64,000 nt of DNA from DATIRA01 sp963766505 (GTDB taxonomy: Bacteria > Pseudomonadota > Gammaproteobacteria > Steroidobacterales > Steroidobacteraceae): positions 310,001 through 374,000 of the forward strand of contig CAVYAL010000010.1 in assembly GCA_963766505.1 (NCBI GenBank), written 5' to 3'. Shown in pieces: positions 35,831-43,731 of the stretch. The translations under genes and the position numbers were made by a program. The first letter of the stretch is position 1. Every line of letters begins with the position of its first letter. Below the pieces are notes generated by a model. That model was not told the DNA's origin and searched no databases. It was given only the letters and a program-made list of their open reading frames with translations.

Positions 35831-36736
35831 CTAACGTTGCTGGACTTCGTACCCGCGCTGCCGCAGCAGGTCCACGATGCTGTTGCGTCCCACCAGGTGT
35901 AGCGCACCGACGACCACCAGGTAGTCGTCCCGATCGTCGAGCAGTTCCACGAGCTGCCCGAGCCAGGCGCGATTGCGGTCCTCGGTCAGCGGCTTGTAGA
36001 GCTCCGGGAACTCGTCGAACTCCTCCGACAGCAACCGTGCCAGCGCTTCGGAGTCGCCCTCGCGCCAGGCCTGCATCAGCCCCTCGATCTCCGCGTCGAG
36101 CCCCGCGGCATCCTCGAGCGTCATCACCAGGAACCGCTTCTGCATCGGCATTGGCAGCCCCGCGAGCACAGCGAACTGCTGCTCCGCGGTCTCCAGGCCC
36201 TGGATCGGTTTCCCGTCCGCGACGGCCCGTGCCGCCAGCGTCTGCTCGACGCCGAGCTCGGGCGAGAAGCCCCGCTTCGCGAGCTCGAGCTGCAGCAGCG
36301 TCACGGCCACGAACCAGGGCGCGAAGCGATCGAGCAGCGCCAGGTCGAGGCCGGCCTCGCGGGCGCGCTCGTTGATCGCGTCGTAGTCCGCGCCCAGCAC
36401 CCCGCGCAGACTCTCGCCTTCGGGCAGCAGCGCCATCCGCTGCATCGCCCCGAGCAGCTCCACGGGGTCGCCTGCGACCACGTCGTCCAGGTCGATTTCC
36501 ATCACGAGTTGCTCGGCGTCGTCGTAGGCGTCCTCGGCTGCCGCAGGCAGTCCTTCGTCGCCCGCCCTGAGCACGTGGATCGATCCGAGCAGGTAGACCG
36601 TGTTGTGCTCGCCCTCGACGGTCCAGAGCGTGTGGCGGTCGCGCGCCTCGGCGGGCACGGCGAAGCCGAGCAGGCCCGCCGCTGCGCAGAGTGCGATTCT
36701 TCCGGCATTGGGACGCCGTCGCGGGGTCGCATTCAT
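35831..36736 (-). CDS. TraB/GumN family protein
   Basis: 301-residue protein with an N-terminal signal or anchor (RIALCAAAGLLGFAVPAEA). The domain has the TraB/GumN/PrgY pattern: NTVYLLGSIHVL with the first conserved GS-x-H, ERAREAGLDLALLDRFAPWF in the middle, LETAEQQFAVL, and the late GALHLVG with the G-x-H motif. The fold is related to Tiki-type metalloproteases, and the paired GxxH motifs and Glu residues suggest a metal site; bacterial substrates are unknown. ATG 36736 overlaps the stop of the upstream phosphodiesterase gene in an ATGA arrangement, so translation is coupled. Confidence 0.85.
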   Translation of the reverse strand: MNATPRRRPNAGRIALCAAAGLLGFAVPAEARDRHTLWTVEGEHNTVYLLGSIHVLRAGDEGLPAAAEDAYDDAEQLVMEIDLDDVVAGDPVELLGAMQRMALLPEGESLRGVLGADYDAINERAREAGLDLALLDRFAPWFVAVTLLQLELAKRGFSPELGVEQTLAARAVADGKPIQGLETAEQQFAVLAGLPMPMQKRFLVMTLEDAAGLDAEIEGLMQAWREGDSEALARLLSEEFDEFPELYKPLTEDRNRAWLGQLVELLDDRDDYLVVVGALHLVGRNSIVDLLRQRGYEVQQR

Positions 36737-37530
36737 TGCTGGTAGCCCTCGAGCCAGACCACTTCCGAGGCGATGCCGCCGTCGGCATGGAGGTCGATGA
36801 TGCGGTAGCCGGGCGGGCGGTCGTCCACGATGAAGCCGCTCTGGCGCGGGGCGAACTGCATGCAGGTCGCCGGCGTGCACATCAGGCGCAGCGCGCCGCG
36901 GTACAGGTCCAGCGACTGGTGGGCATGTCCCCAGGCGATCCCGCGAACGGCCGGGTGGCGGTCTATCACGGCCAGGAAGTCCTGCGCGTCGAGCAAGCCG
37001 AGTGCGTCCAGCCCCGGGGCGTCCATCAGCACCGGGGGATGATGCAGGCAGACGAGCACGTGCCGGGAGGCGTATCTCGTGAGTGCCGCCTCGAGTTCGC
37101 GCAGTTGCCCGCTGCCGAGCCGGCCCTCGCCGTCCTCGGAGGCGGAATACCAGGTCGAGAGCATCACGACGGCCCAACCGCCGAGCTCGACCGCACCGCC
37201 CAGCTGGAAGGGTGGCTGCACGAAACGGCGTTGCATCTCGGCCGGCTGGTCGTGGTTGCCCGGGATCAGCAGCACCGGTGCTCCGAGCCGGTCGAACAGC
37301 AGCTCGAGTGCCCCATAGCCTTCCGGTTCATCCTGCACCAGGTCGCCGGTCACTGCGAGCAGATCGGCGGGAAAGCAGCGCTGCCTGGCGTGCTGCAGGC
37401 ATGCCTGCAGGCTCGGCAGCGTCGCTACGCCGCGAACGCGGCCGAGTGGGTCCGCGCAAAGGTGCGTGTCCGTGAACTGGACGAGGCGGATCGAGTCGAT
37501 GCTCATCGGGTTGGCGGCACCTGCTGGCAT
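36733..37530 (-). CDS. Metallophosphoesterase, CpdA-like (cAMP phosphodiesterase)
   Basis: 265-residue class III cyclic nucleotide phosphodiesterase-like enzyme. Metal motifs appear in order: QFTDTHLCA (D-x-H), AVTGDLVQDE (GD), LIPGNHDQPA (GNH[D/E]), CLHHPPV (H), and AWGHAHQS (GHxH), so the two-metal centre is complete. CpdA in other gammaproteobacteria lowers cAMP. Start is ATG 37530, with GGGA just upstream; an ATG eight codons later (MSIDSIRLVQF) also fits. It overlaps the TraB-like gene by four bases. No adenylate cyclase gene is in the window. Confidence 0.87.
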   Translation of the reverse strand: MPAGAANPMSIDSIRLVQFTDTHLCADPLGRVRGVATLPSLQACLQHARQRCFPADLLAVTGDLVQDEPEGYGALELLFDRLGAPVLLIPGNHDQPAEMQRRFVQPPFQLGGAVELGGWAVVMLSTWYSASEDGEGRLGSGQLRELEAALTRYASRHVLVCLHHPPVLMDAPGLDALGLLDAQDFLAVIDRHPAVRGIAWGHAHQSLDLYRGALRLMCTPATCMQFAPRQSGFIVDDRPPGYRIIDLHADGGIASEVVWLEGYQQ

Positions 37531-37583
37531 GGTCCCATAATCACGCGGATCATCGCAGAACGCGGACCGAACGAGGTAGCGCC

Positions 37584-38246
37584 ATGTCCAGACGCTCGAT
37601 CGTCCTCACAGACGCTCTGTACGAGTATCTGCTGTCGGTCTCGCTGCGCGAGCCGGAGCTGCTCGCCCGGCTCCGGCAGGAGACGGCGCGGCAGGAAATG
37701 GCCCGGATGCAGATCTCCCCCGAGCAGGGACAGTTCATGTTCCTGCTGCTGCGGTTGATCGGGGCGAGGCGCTGCCTGGAGATTGGCGTGTTCACGGGCT
37801 ACTCGTCGCTGGTCACCGCACTGGCCCTGCCCGAGGACGGGCGGATCGTCGCCTGCGACGTGAGCGAGGAGTGGACCGCGGTCGCGCGACGCTACTGGCG
37901 GGAGGCCGGGGTCGAGCCGAAGATCGACCTGAGGATCGCGCCGGCGCTCGAGACGCTGGACCGGCTCATGGAGGCAGGGGAGGCGGGTCGCTTCGACTTC
38001 GCCTTCCTCGATGCCGACAAGGAGAGCTACCTCTCGTACTACGAGCGCATGCTGAAATTGCTGCGGCCCGGCGGGCTGCTGGCGGTGGACAACGTGCTCT
38101 GGTCAGGCCGGGTCGCCGATCCCGAGGTGTCGGACCCCGACACGACCGCGTTGCGGCATTTCAACGAGGTACTGCACCGTGACGAGCGGATCGACCTGAG
38201 CCTCGTGCCGATCGGCGACGGGCTCACGCTGGCCCGCAAGCGCTGA
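37584..38246 (+). CDS. SAM-dependent O-methyltransferase (catechol/caffeoyl-CoA type)
   Basis: 220-residue class I methyltransferase of the methyltransf_3 (caffeoyl-CoA/catechol O-methyltransferase) family. RRCLEIGVFTGYSSLVTAL is motif I for SAM binding. IVACDVSEEWTAVARRYW has the acidic residue that holds the ribose, DFAFLDADKESYLSYYE carries the metal-binding aspartates, and GLLAVDNVLWSGRVADP completes the metal site. Likely divalent-metal dependent. It lies in the same block as ahcY and metK, so product recycling genes sit next door. A dense repeat region follows before ahcY. Confidence 0.93.
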   Translation: MSRRSIVLTDALYEYLLSVSLREPELLARLRQETARQEMARMQISPEQGQFMFLLLRLIGARRCLEIGVFTGYSSLVTALALPEDGRIVACDVSEEWTAVARRYWREAGVEPKIDLRIAPALETLDRLMEAGEAGRFDFAFLDADKESYLSYYERMLKLLRPGGLLAVDNVLWSGRVADPEVSDPDTTALRHFNEVLHRDERIDLSLVPIGDGLTLARKR

Positions 38247-38290
38247 GGCCGGCTGTCGCGCATCCGGCAGAAGCGTATCCGGCCGCTGCG

Positions 38291-38357
38291 CACCTGGCCG
38301 GGTCGCCGCGAAGTCGCTCCCCGATACACGCTTTGTTCGCGGCGACCCGACCAGGTG
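38291..38357. repeat. Palindrome C1 in the methyltransferase-ahcY gap
   Basis: Arms 38291-38312 and 38336-38357 (22 bases, CACCTGG...CCGCGAA with its complement, one mismatch) around a 23-base core holding CGCTCCCCGATACACGCT. The core is, in reverse complement, nearly the same as that of palindrome C2 at 38522-38596, while the arms are unrelated. Confidence 0.7.
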
Positions 38358-38575
38358 CCGCGGCGTCAGGGGTCTGGCTGGAGCGAGCGGGCATTGCGGC
38401 GCGAATCCACGGCGGCGGACCCGGGGTCTCGTCGGACCGAGCGAGCACCGTGGAAGCGAATCCGCAGCGGTGGGTCCGGGGGTCTCGTCGGAGCGAGCGA
38501 GTACCGTGCAGCGAATCCGCAGCGGCGGGTCCGGGGGTCTCCCCGGACAGAGCGAGTATCGGGGAGCGAATCCGG
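38356..38575. repeat. Four tandem 55-base repeats
   Basis: Four units of exactly 55 bases: 38356-38410, 38411-38465, 38466-38520 and 38521-38575. Each has a GGGTCCGGGGGTCT-like block, GAGCGAGC in the middle and GCGAATCC at the end. Units 2-4 are closest; unit 1 is the most diverged. They occupy the 369-base gap between two convergent genes; no open frame crosses them convincingly. Confidence 0.75.
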
Positions 38576-38596
38576 GGAGACCCCCGGACCCGCTGC
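38522..38596. terminator. Palindrome C2, probable bidirectional terminator
   Basis: Arms 38527-38546 and 38572-38591 are a perfect 20-base match (GGGTCCGGGGGTCTCCCCGG with its complement), extending to 25 bases with one wobble. The 25-base core contains GAGCGAGTATCGGGGAGCG. Placed 20 bases after the ahcY stop and facing the methyltransferase gene, it can end both messages, though no T run follows. Confidence 0.6.
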
Positions 38597-38615
38597 CCTC
38601 AATCCGGCCGCTCGC

Positions 38616-40034
38616 TCAATACCTGTAGTGATCCGGCTTGAACGGACCTTCCACCGGCACGCCGATGTAGTTCGCCTGCTCGTCTGACAGCGTGGTCAAC
38701 GCAGCGCCGACGCGCTCGAGGTGCAGGCGCGCCACCTTCTCGTCGAGGTGCTTAGGCAGCACGTAGACCTTCTTCTCGTACCGGTCGCCGTGGCGGAACA
38801 GCTCGATCTGCGCGAGCACCTGGTTCGTGAACGAGTTCGACATCACGAACGACGGGTGCCCGGTCGCGCAGCCGAGGTTCACGAGCCGGCCTTCCGCCAG
38901 CACGATCAGTCGCTTGCCGTCCGGGAAGATCACGTGGTCCACCTGGGGCTTGATGTTCTCCCAGCGGTACTGCTTCAGCGACGCGATCTCGATCTCGCTG
39001 TCGAAGTGCCCGATGTTGCACACGATCGCCTGGTGCTTCATGCGGCGCATGTGGTCGTGGTTGATGACGTTCAGGTTGCCGGTCGCCGTGACGAAGATGT
39101 CTGCCTTCTCGCAGGCCTCGTCCATCGTCACGACCTTGTAGCCTTCCATCGCGGCCTGCAGCGCGCAGATCGGGTCGATCTCGGTGATCCACACCTGCGC
39201 GGAGAGCGCCCGCAGCGATTCCGCGGAGCCCTTGCCGACGTCGCCGTAGCCGCAGACCACCGCGATCTTGCCCGCGACCATCACGTCGGTCGCGCGCTTG
39301 ATCGCGTCAACCAGCGACTCGCGGCAGCCGTACAGGTTGTCGAACTTGGACTTCGTGACCGAGTCGTTCACGTTGATCGCCGGGAAGGGCAGCTCGCCCT
39401 TCTTCGCGAACTCGTAGAGCCGCTTGACGCCGGTGGTCGTCTCCTCGGTGACGCCCTGGATCTCGGCGAGCCGCTTCGAGTACCAGCCCGGCTGCTTCTC
39501 GAGGCGGCGGCGGATGGCCGCGTACAGCGCCGTTTCTTCCTCGTTCGTGGGCCTTGCGACCACCGAGGGATCCTTTTCGGCCCGGGCCCCGAGCAGCAGC
39601 AGCAGCGTCGCGTCGCCGCCGTCGTCGAGGATCATGTTCGCGAACCGTCCCTCGGGCCACTCGAAGATGCGATGCGTGAAGTCCCAGTACTCGTCCAGCG
39701 ACTCGCCCTTGTAGGCGAAGACCGGCGTGCCCGAGAGCGCGACCGCCGCGGCGGCATGGTCCTGCGTCGAGTAGATGTTGCAGGAGGCCCAGCGGACATC
39801 GGCGCCGAGTGCCTTCAGCGTGTCGATCAGCATGGCCGTCTGGATCGTCATGTGCAGCGAGCCCGCGATCCGCGCGCCCTTCAGCGGCTGCTGGCCGCGG
39901 TATTCCTCGCGGATCGCCATGAGCCCCGGCATCTCGGTCTCGGCGATCGCCATTTCCTTGCGGCCCCAGTCGGCGAGCGACGGGTCCCGGATCACGAAAT
40001 CCTGTTCCGATGCGGCAGAAACGACAGCGTTCAT
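38616..40034 (-). CDS. ahcY: Adenosylhomocysteinase (SAH hydrolase)
   Basis: 472-residue NAD-dependent enzyme that splits S-adenosylhomocysteine into adenosine and homocysteine, removing the inhibitor left by methyltransferases. SLHMTIQTAMLIDTL is the substrate site, NVNDSVTKSKFDNLYGCRE carries the catalytic Lys and Asp, and VCGYGDVGKGSAESLRAL is the NAD loop. The C-terminal PDHYRY tail with a conserved Lys and Tyr reaches the neighbouring subunit's NAD. Length fits the long bacterial class with an insert near residue 160. An SAH riboswitch lies in the leader, and the ribosome site GAGAGGA precedes ATG 40034. Confidence 0.98.
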   Translation of the reverse strand: MNAVVSAASEQDFVIRDPSLADWGRKEMAIAETEMPGLMAIREEYRGQQPLKGARIAGSLHMTIQTAMLIDTLKALGADVRWASCNIYSTQDHAAAAVALSGTPVFAYKGESLDEYWDFTHRIFEWPEGRFANMILDDGGDATLLLLLGARAEKDPSVVARPTNEEETALYAAIRRRLEKQPGWYSKRLAEIQGVTEETTTGVKRLYEFAKKGELPFPAINVNDSVTKSKFDNLYGCRESLVDAIKRATDVMVAGKIAVVCGYGDVGKGSAESLRALSAQVWITEIDPICALQAAMEGYKVVTMDEACEKADIFVTATGNLNVINHDHMRRMKHQAIVCNIGHFDSEIEIASLKQYRWENIKPQVDHVIFPDGKRLIVLAEGRLVNLGCATGHPSFVMSNSFTNQVLAQIELFRHGDRYEKKVYVLPKHLDEKVARLHLERVGAALTTLSDEQANYIGVPVEGPFKPDHYRY

Positions 40035-40112
40035 ATCTCGGTCCTCTCGGTGACCGTGACGGTTCGTAAAGGGAATCGCAGCTGGATTCGCTCGCCGACC
40101 ATCACGAAGGTT

Positions 40113-40181
40113 CAGCGAGCGCCGTTTGAAAAACGGGCCTGAGCCTGGCGGGTAGAAGACCCGTTGCAGCGCTCCTCAGGC
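40113..40181 (-). promoter_or_regulatory. SAH riboswitch of ahcY
   Basis: The leader read on the minus strand has the conserved SAH-riboswitch core. P1 pairs CCTGAG (40175-40180) with CTCAGG (40138-40143). GAGGAGCGCTGCAACGGG then leads into a small hairpin CGGGT/ACCCG and the conserved CCAGGCTC. The long-range stem pairs GAGCGC with GCGCTC in AACGGCGCTCGC (40117-40122). Downstream, GCGAGCG near 40090 could compete for the same CGCTCGC strand, a plausible switch. Known examples raise ahcY expression when SAH accumulates. Confidence 0.92.
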
Positions 40182-40223
40182 CGGGCGGAATTGTGCCGCG
40201 GCGAGGCGGGCAGGGCAAGGCGG

Positions 40224-40356
40224 AGGGGATATGGGATAGGGGATAGGGGATAGGGGGTAGGGGGCTACCCGGCCGTCCGCGCAGCGGGGATAGATGCCCG
40301 CGGGGACGCAGCAAAAGGTCCGGTCCGCGGCTGGACTATCCCCTATCCCCTGACCT
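40224..40356. repeat. GGGGATA repeat hairpin between metK and ahcY
   Basis: At 40224-40265 the plus strand has about five copies of GGGGATA or near variants in a row; at 40336-40352 the complement CTATCCCCTATCCCC appears. The two can pair into a long stem around a loop of about 70 bases, in the 338-base metK-ahcY gap. A similar array lies at 45995-46120. The G-rich run could also form a quadruplex. Confidence 0.65.
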
Positions 40357-40372
40357 CTGACTACCTGCTTCC

Positions 40373-41599
40373 TCAGACTCCCGCTTCCTTCTTGAGCTCC
40401 TCGGCCTTGTCGGTCTTCTCCCAGGAGAAGGCGGTGAAGGCCTCGCTCTTGTCCACGCGCTTGCCGCCGATGAATTCCTTCCAGTTGTAGGTCATGTGCA
40501 CGGGCTCGCGGCCGAAATGGCCGTAGCTGGCGGTGGGCCGGTACATCGGGTGGACGAGGTCGAGCATCTTCACGATGCCGTACGGGCGCAGGTCGAAGTG
40601 CGCGCGGATCAGCTGCTCGAGGCGATCCTGGCTCACCTTTCCGGTGCCGAAGGTCTCGACGGTGATCGAGGTCGGCTCGGCGACGCCGATCGCGTAGGAG
40701 AGCTGGATCTCGCAGCGGTCGGCGATGCCCGCGGCGACGATGTTCTTCGCGACATAACGAGCCGCGTAGGCCGCCGAGCGGTCCACCTTGGAGGGATCCT
40801 TGCCCGAGAACGCGCCGCCGCCATGGCGTGCCATGCCGCCGTAGGTGTCCACGATGATCTTGCGTCCCGTGAGGCCACAGTCCCCGACGGGTCCGCCGAT
40901 CTCGAACTTGCCCGTCGGGTTGATGTGAAACCTGGTCGTGCTGCTGATCCACTCCCTGGGCAGCACGTGCTTGATGATCAGCTCCATCACCGCTTCGCGC
41001 AGGTCCTCCTGGCTGACCTCGGGGTCGTGCTGCGTCGAGAGCACGACGGCGTCGAGGCCCGCGACCTTGCCGTCGACGTAGCGGCAGGTGACCTGCGACT
41101 TGGCATCGGGGCGCAGCCAGGGCAGCAGGTGGCTCTTGCGGACCTCGGCCTGACGCTCCACCAGCCGGTGCGCATAGCAGATCGGCGCGGGCATCAGCGT
41201 GTCTGTCTCGTTGCTCGCGTAGCCGAACATCAGGCCCTGGTCGCCGGCGCCCTGTTCCTCCGGCTTGTCGCGGTCCACGCCCATCGCGATGTCGGGCGAC
41301 TGCTTGCCGATGATGTTGAGCACGCCGCAGGTGCGCCCGTCGAAGCCCACCTGCGAGGAGGTGTAGCCGATGTCGGTGATGACGCCCCGGACGATCTCCT
41401 CGAGATCCACCCAGGCCTCGGTCGTGACCTCGCCGGCCACGATCGCCACGCCGGTCTTGACCAGCGTCTCGCAGGCGACGCGTGCGCGCTTGTCCTGCGC
41501 GATCATCGCATCGAGCACGGCGTCCGAGATCTGGTCGGCGACCTTGTCCGGGTGACCCTCGGACACGGACTCGGAGGTGAACAGGTAAGTGTTTGACAT
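40373..41599 (-). CDS. metK: S-adenosylmethionine synthetase
   Basis: 408-residue enzyme making SAM from methionine and ATP, releasing phosphate and pyrophosphate. SEGHPDKVADQISDAVLD carries the phosphate-site His and Asp, and GAGDQGLMFGYA is the hallmark hexapeptide region. GGGAFSGKDPSKVDRS is the second signature with the ATP-site Lys residues. It lies upstream of ahcY on the same strand but is separated by a hairpin array and the riboswitch, so ahcY can be controlled independently. The start ATG 41599 is within a 111-base divergent gap with tkt; a TATACT box on the minus strand at 41633-41638 may be its -10. Confidence 0.98.
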   Translation of the reverse strand: MSNTYLFTSESVSEGHPDKVADQISDAVLDAMIAQDKRARVACETLVKTGVAIVAGEVTTEAWVDLEEIVRGVITDIGYTSSQVGFDGRTCGVLNIIGKQSPDIAMGVDRDKPEEQGAGDQGLMFGYASNETDTLMPAPICYAHRLVERQAEVRKSHLLPWLRPDAKSQVTCRYVDGKVAGLDAVVLSTQHDPEVSQEDLREAVMELIIKHVLPREWISSTTRFHINPTGKFEIGGPVGDCGLTGRKIIVDTYGGMARHGGGAFSGKDPSKVDRSAAYAARYVAKNIVAAGIADRCEIQLSYAIGVAEPTSITVETFGTGKVSQDRLEQLIRAHFDLRPYGIVKMLDLVHPMYRPTASYGHFGREPVHMTYNWKEFIGGKRVDKSEAFTAFSWEKTDKAEELKKEAGV

Positions 41600-41710
41600 T
41601 AATCAGGATCCCGGGGGGAAGGCGAGCCGCGAAGTATACCCGTATTGACCACGCCTTGGACCGGTTCGGTCGCTTGGGCGACAATAAACGACTCTCGAAC
41701 GGGGCCAGAC

Positions 41711-43702
41711 ATGACGACACGCCGGCAGCTTGCGAACGCGATCCGTGCCTTGAGCATGGATGCAGTACAGAAGGCCAATTCCGGTCACCCGGGCATGCCG
41801 ATGGGCATGGCGGACATCGCCCAGGTGCTCTGGGCCGACCACTTGAAGCACAACCCGGGCAATCCGCTCTGGCCGGACCGCGACCGCTTCGTGCTGTCGA
41901 ACGGGCACGGCTCGATGCTGTTGTATTCGCTGCTGCACCTGACGGGCTATCCGCTCGACGCCGAGGCGCTGGCGAATTTCCGCCAGTTCGGCGCCCACAC
42001 GGCAGGCCACCCGGAGGTGGAGCCGACGCTCGGCATCGAGACGACGACCGGCCCGCTGGGCCAGGGGCTGGCCAACGCGGTCGGCATGGCGCTGGCCGAG
42101 CGGATACTGGCCGCGAGCTTCAACCGCCCCGGCCACGAGATCATCGATCACCACACCTGGGTGTTCCTCGGCGACGGCTGCCTGATGGAGGGCATCTCGC
42201 ACGAGGCCTGCTCGCTTGCGGGCACCTGGAAGCTCGGCAAGCTGATCTGCTTCTACGACGACAACGGCATCTCGATCGACGGCGAGGTGCACGGCTGGTT
42301 CACCGACGACACGCCGCGGCGCTTCGAGGCCTACGGCTGGCACGTCGTTCCGCACGTCGACGGTCACGATCCACAGCAGATCGAGCGGGCGATCGAGGCC
42401 GCCAGGGCGGAGAAGGATCGTCCCTCGCTGATCTGCTGCAAGACGATCATCGGCTGGGGCGCGCCGAACAAGCAGGGCAGCGAGGCGACGCACGGCGCGC
42501 CGCTCGGCGAGGCCGAGATCGCCGCGGCGCGCACGCGGCTCGACTGGCCCTACGAGCCGTTCGTCGTGCCGGACAAGATCAGGCAGGCCTGGGACGCGCG
42601 CGAACGGGGCGCGGCCGCGGAGCAGGACTGGACGAAGCGTGTCGATGCCTACGCCAAGGCCCATCCCGAGCTTGCCGCGGAACTGGAGCGGCGCCTGCGC
42701 GGCGAGTTGCCGGCCGGCTGGCACGAGGCCATAGAGGAGTTCATCGCCGCCGAATCGACATCTGCGAAGGCCGCGGCCACGCGCTCTTCCTCGCAGCAGG
42801 TGCTGAACGCGCTGGCCACGGCGATTCCCGAGCTTCTCGGCGGCTCGGCCGACCTGACCGGCTCGAACAACACCAACCACAAGGGCTCGGTCGTCGTGTC
42901 CGCCGACGAGATCGGCGGCAACTACATCCATTACGGCGTGCGCGAGTTCGGCATGACCGCGATCATGAACGGGATCTCGCTGCACGGCGGGTTCATCCCC
43001 TACGGCGGCACGTTCCTGGTGTTCTCGGATTACGCAAGGAACGCGGTCCGGATGGCGGCGCTGATGAAGCAGGGCGTGATCCTGGTCTACACGCACGACT
43101 CGATCGGCCTCGGCGAGGACGGCCCGACCCACCAGCCGGTCGAGCACGTGGCGAGCCTGCGCCTGATCCCCGGCATGCGCGTATGGCGGCCCTGCGACAC
43201 GGTGGAGACCGCCGTGGCCTGGACCGACGCGGTCGAGCGCCGGGCGGCACCGACGAGCCTGGTGCTGACGCGGCAGGCGCTGCCGCAGATGCCACGCTCG
43301 AAGAGCCAGCTCGCCGACATCGCGCGCGGCGGCTACGTGCTGCACGATTGCGAAGGCGAGCCCGAGTGCGTGCTGATTGCGAGCGGTTCCGAGGTGGGCC
43401 TGGCGGTCGACTCGGCCAGGGCGCTCGAAGCGCAGGGGCGCAGGATCCGCGTCGTCTCGATGCCCTGCACGGACCTGTTCGACACGCAGCCGCAACAGTA
43501 CCGGGATAAGGTGCTGTCACCGGCCGCGCCGCGGGTGGCGATAGAGGCGGGCACCACGCACGGCTGGTGGCGCTACGTCGGAGCGAGCGGCGCGGTCGTC
43601 GGCATCGACAGCTTCGGCGCCTCGGCGCCCGCCAAGAAGCTCTTCGAACACTACGGCTTCACGCGCGAGAACGTCGTACGTGTCGTGGAAGGCCTGCTGT
43701 AA
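41711..43702 (+). CDS. tkt: Transketolase
   Basis: 663-residue thiamine-diphosphate enzyme moving two-carbon units between sugar phosphates in the pentose phosphate pathway. SGHPGMPMGMADIAQVLW is the N-terminal signature. VLSNGHGSMLLYSLLHL contacts ThDP, GDGCLMEGISHEA through FYDDNGISIDG is the ThDP/metal motif, and YTHDSIGLGEDGPTHQPVE lies in the second domain with the catalytic His. The C-terminal domain ends with AGTTHGWWRYVG. ATG 41711 is chosen because the next 22 residues upstream are not family-like. First gene of a tkt-gap-pgk-pyk run. Confidence 0.97.
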   Translation: MTTRRQLANAIRALSMDAVQKANSGHPGMPMGMADIAQVLWADHLKHNPGNPLWPDRDRFVLSNGHGSMLLYSLLHLTGYPLDAEALANFRQFGAHTAGHPEVEPTLGIETTTGPLGQGLANAVGMALAERILAASFNRPGHEIIDHHTWVFLGDGCLMEGISHEACSLAGTWKLGKLICFYDDNGISIDGEVHGWFTDDTPRRFEAYGWHVVPHVDGHDPQQIERAIEAARAEKDRPSLICCKTIIGWGAPNKQGSEATHGAPLGEAEIAAARTRLDWPYEPFVVPDKIRQAWDARERGAAAEQDWTKRVDAYAKAHPELAAELERRLRGELPAGWHEAIEEFIAAESTSAKAAATRSSSQQVLNALATAIPELLGGSADLTGSNNTNHKGSVVVSADEIGGNYIHYGVREFGMTAIMNGISLHGGFIPYGGTFLVFSDYARNAVRMAALMKQGVILVYTHDSIGLGEDGPTHQPVEHVASLRLIPGMRVWRPCDTVETAVAWTDAVERRAAPTSLVLTRQALPQMPRSKSQLADIARGGYVLHDCEGEPECVLIASGSEVGLAVDSARALEAQGRRIRVVSMPCTDLFDTQPQQYRDKVLSPAAPRVAIEAGTTHGWWRYVGASGAVVGIDSFGASAPAKKLFEHYGFTRENVVRVVEGLL

Positions 43703-43731
43703 TTCCAGTCAGTTTGGATGGAGAAGCGTCA

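Noticed and set aside
38247..38615. CRISPR array in the 55-base repeat region
   Set aside because: Units are contiguous with no spacers between repeats, and no cas genes are present.
41600..41710. SAM riboswitch upstream of metK
   Set aside because: The leader is short and shows none of the SAM-riboswitch stems; only a possible -10 box is visible.
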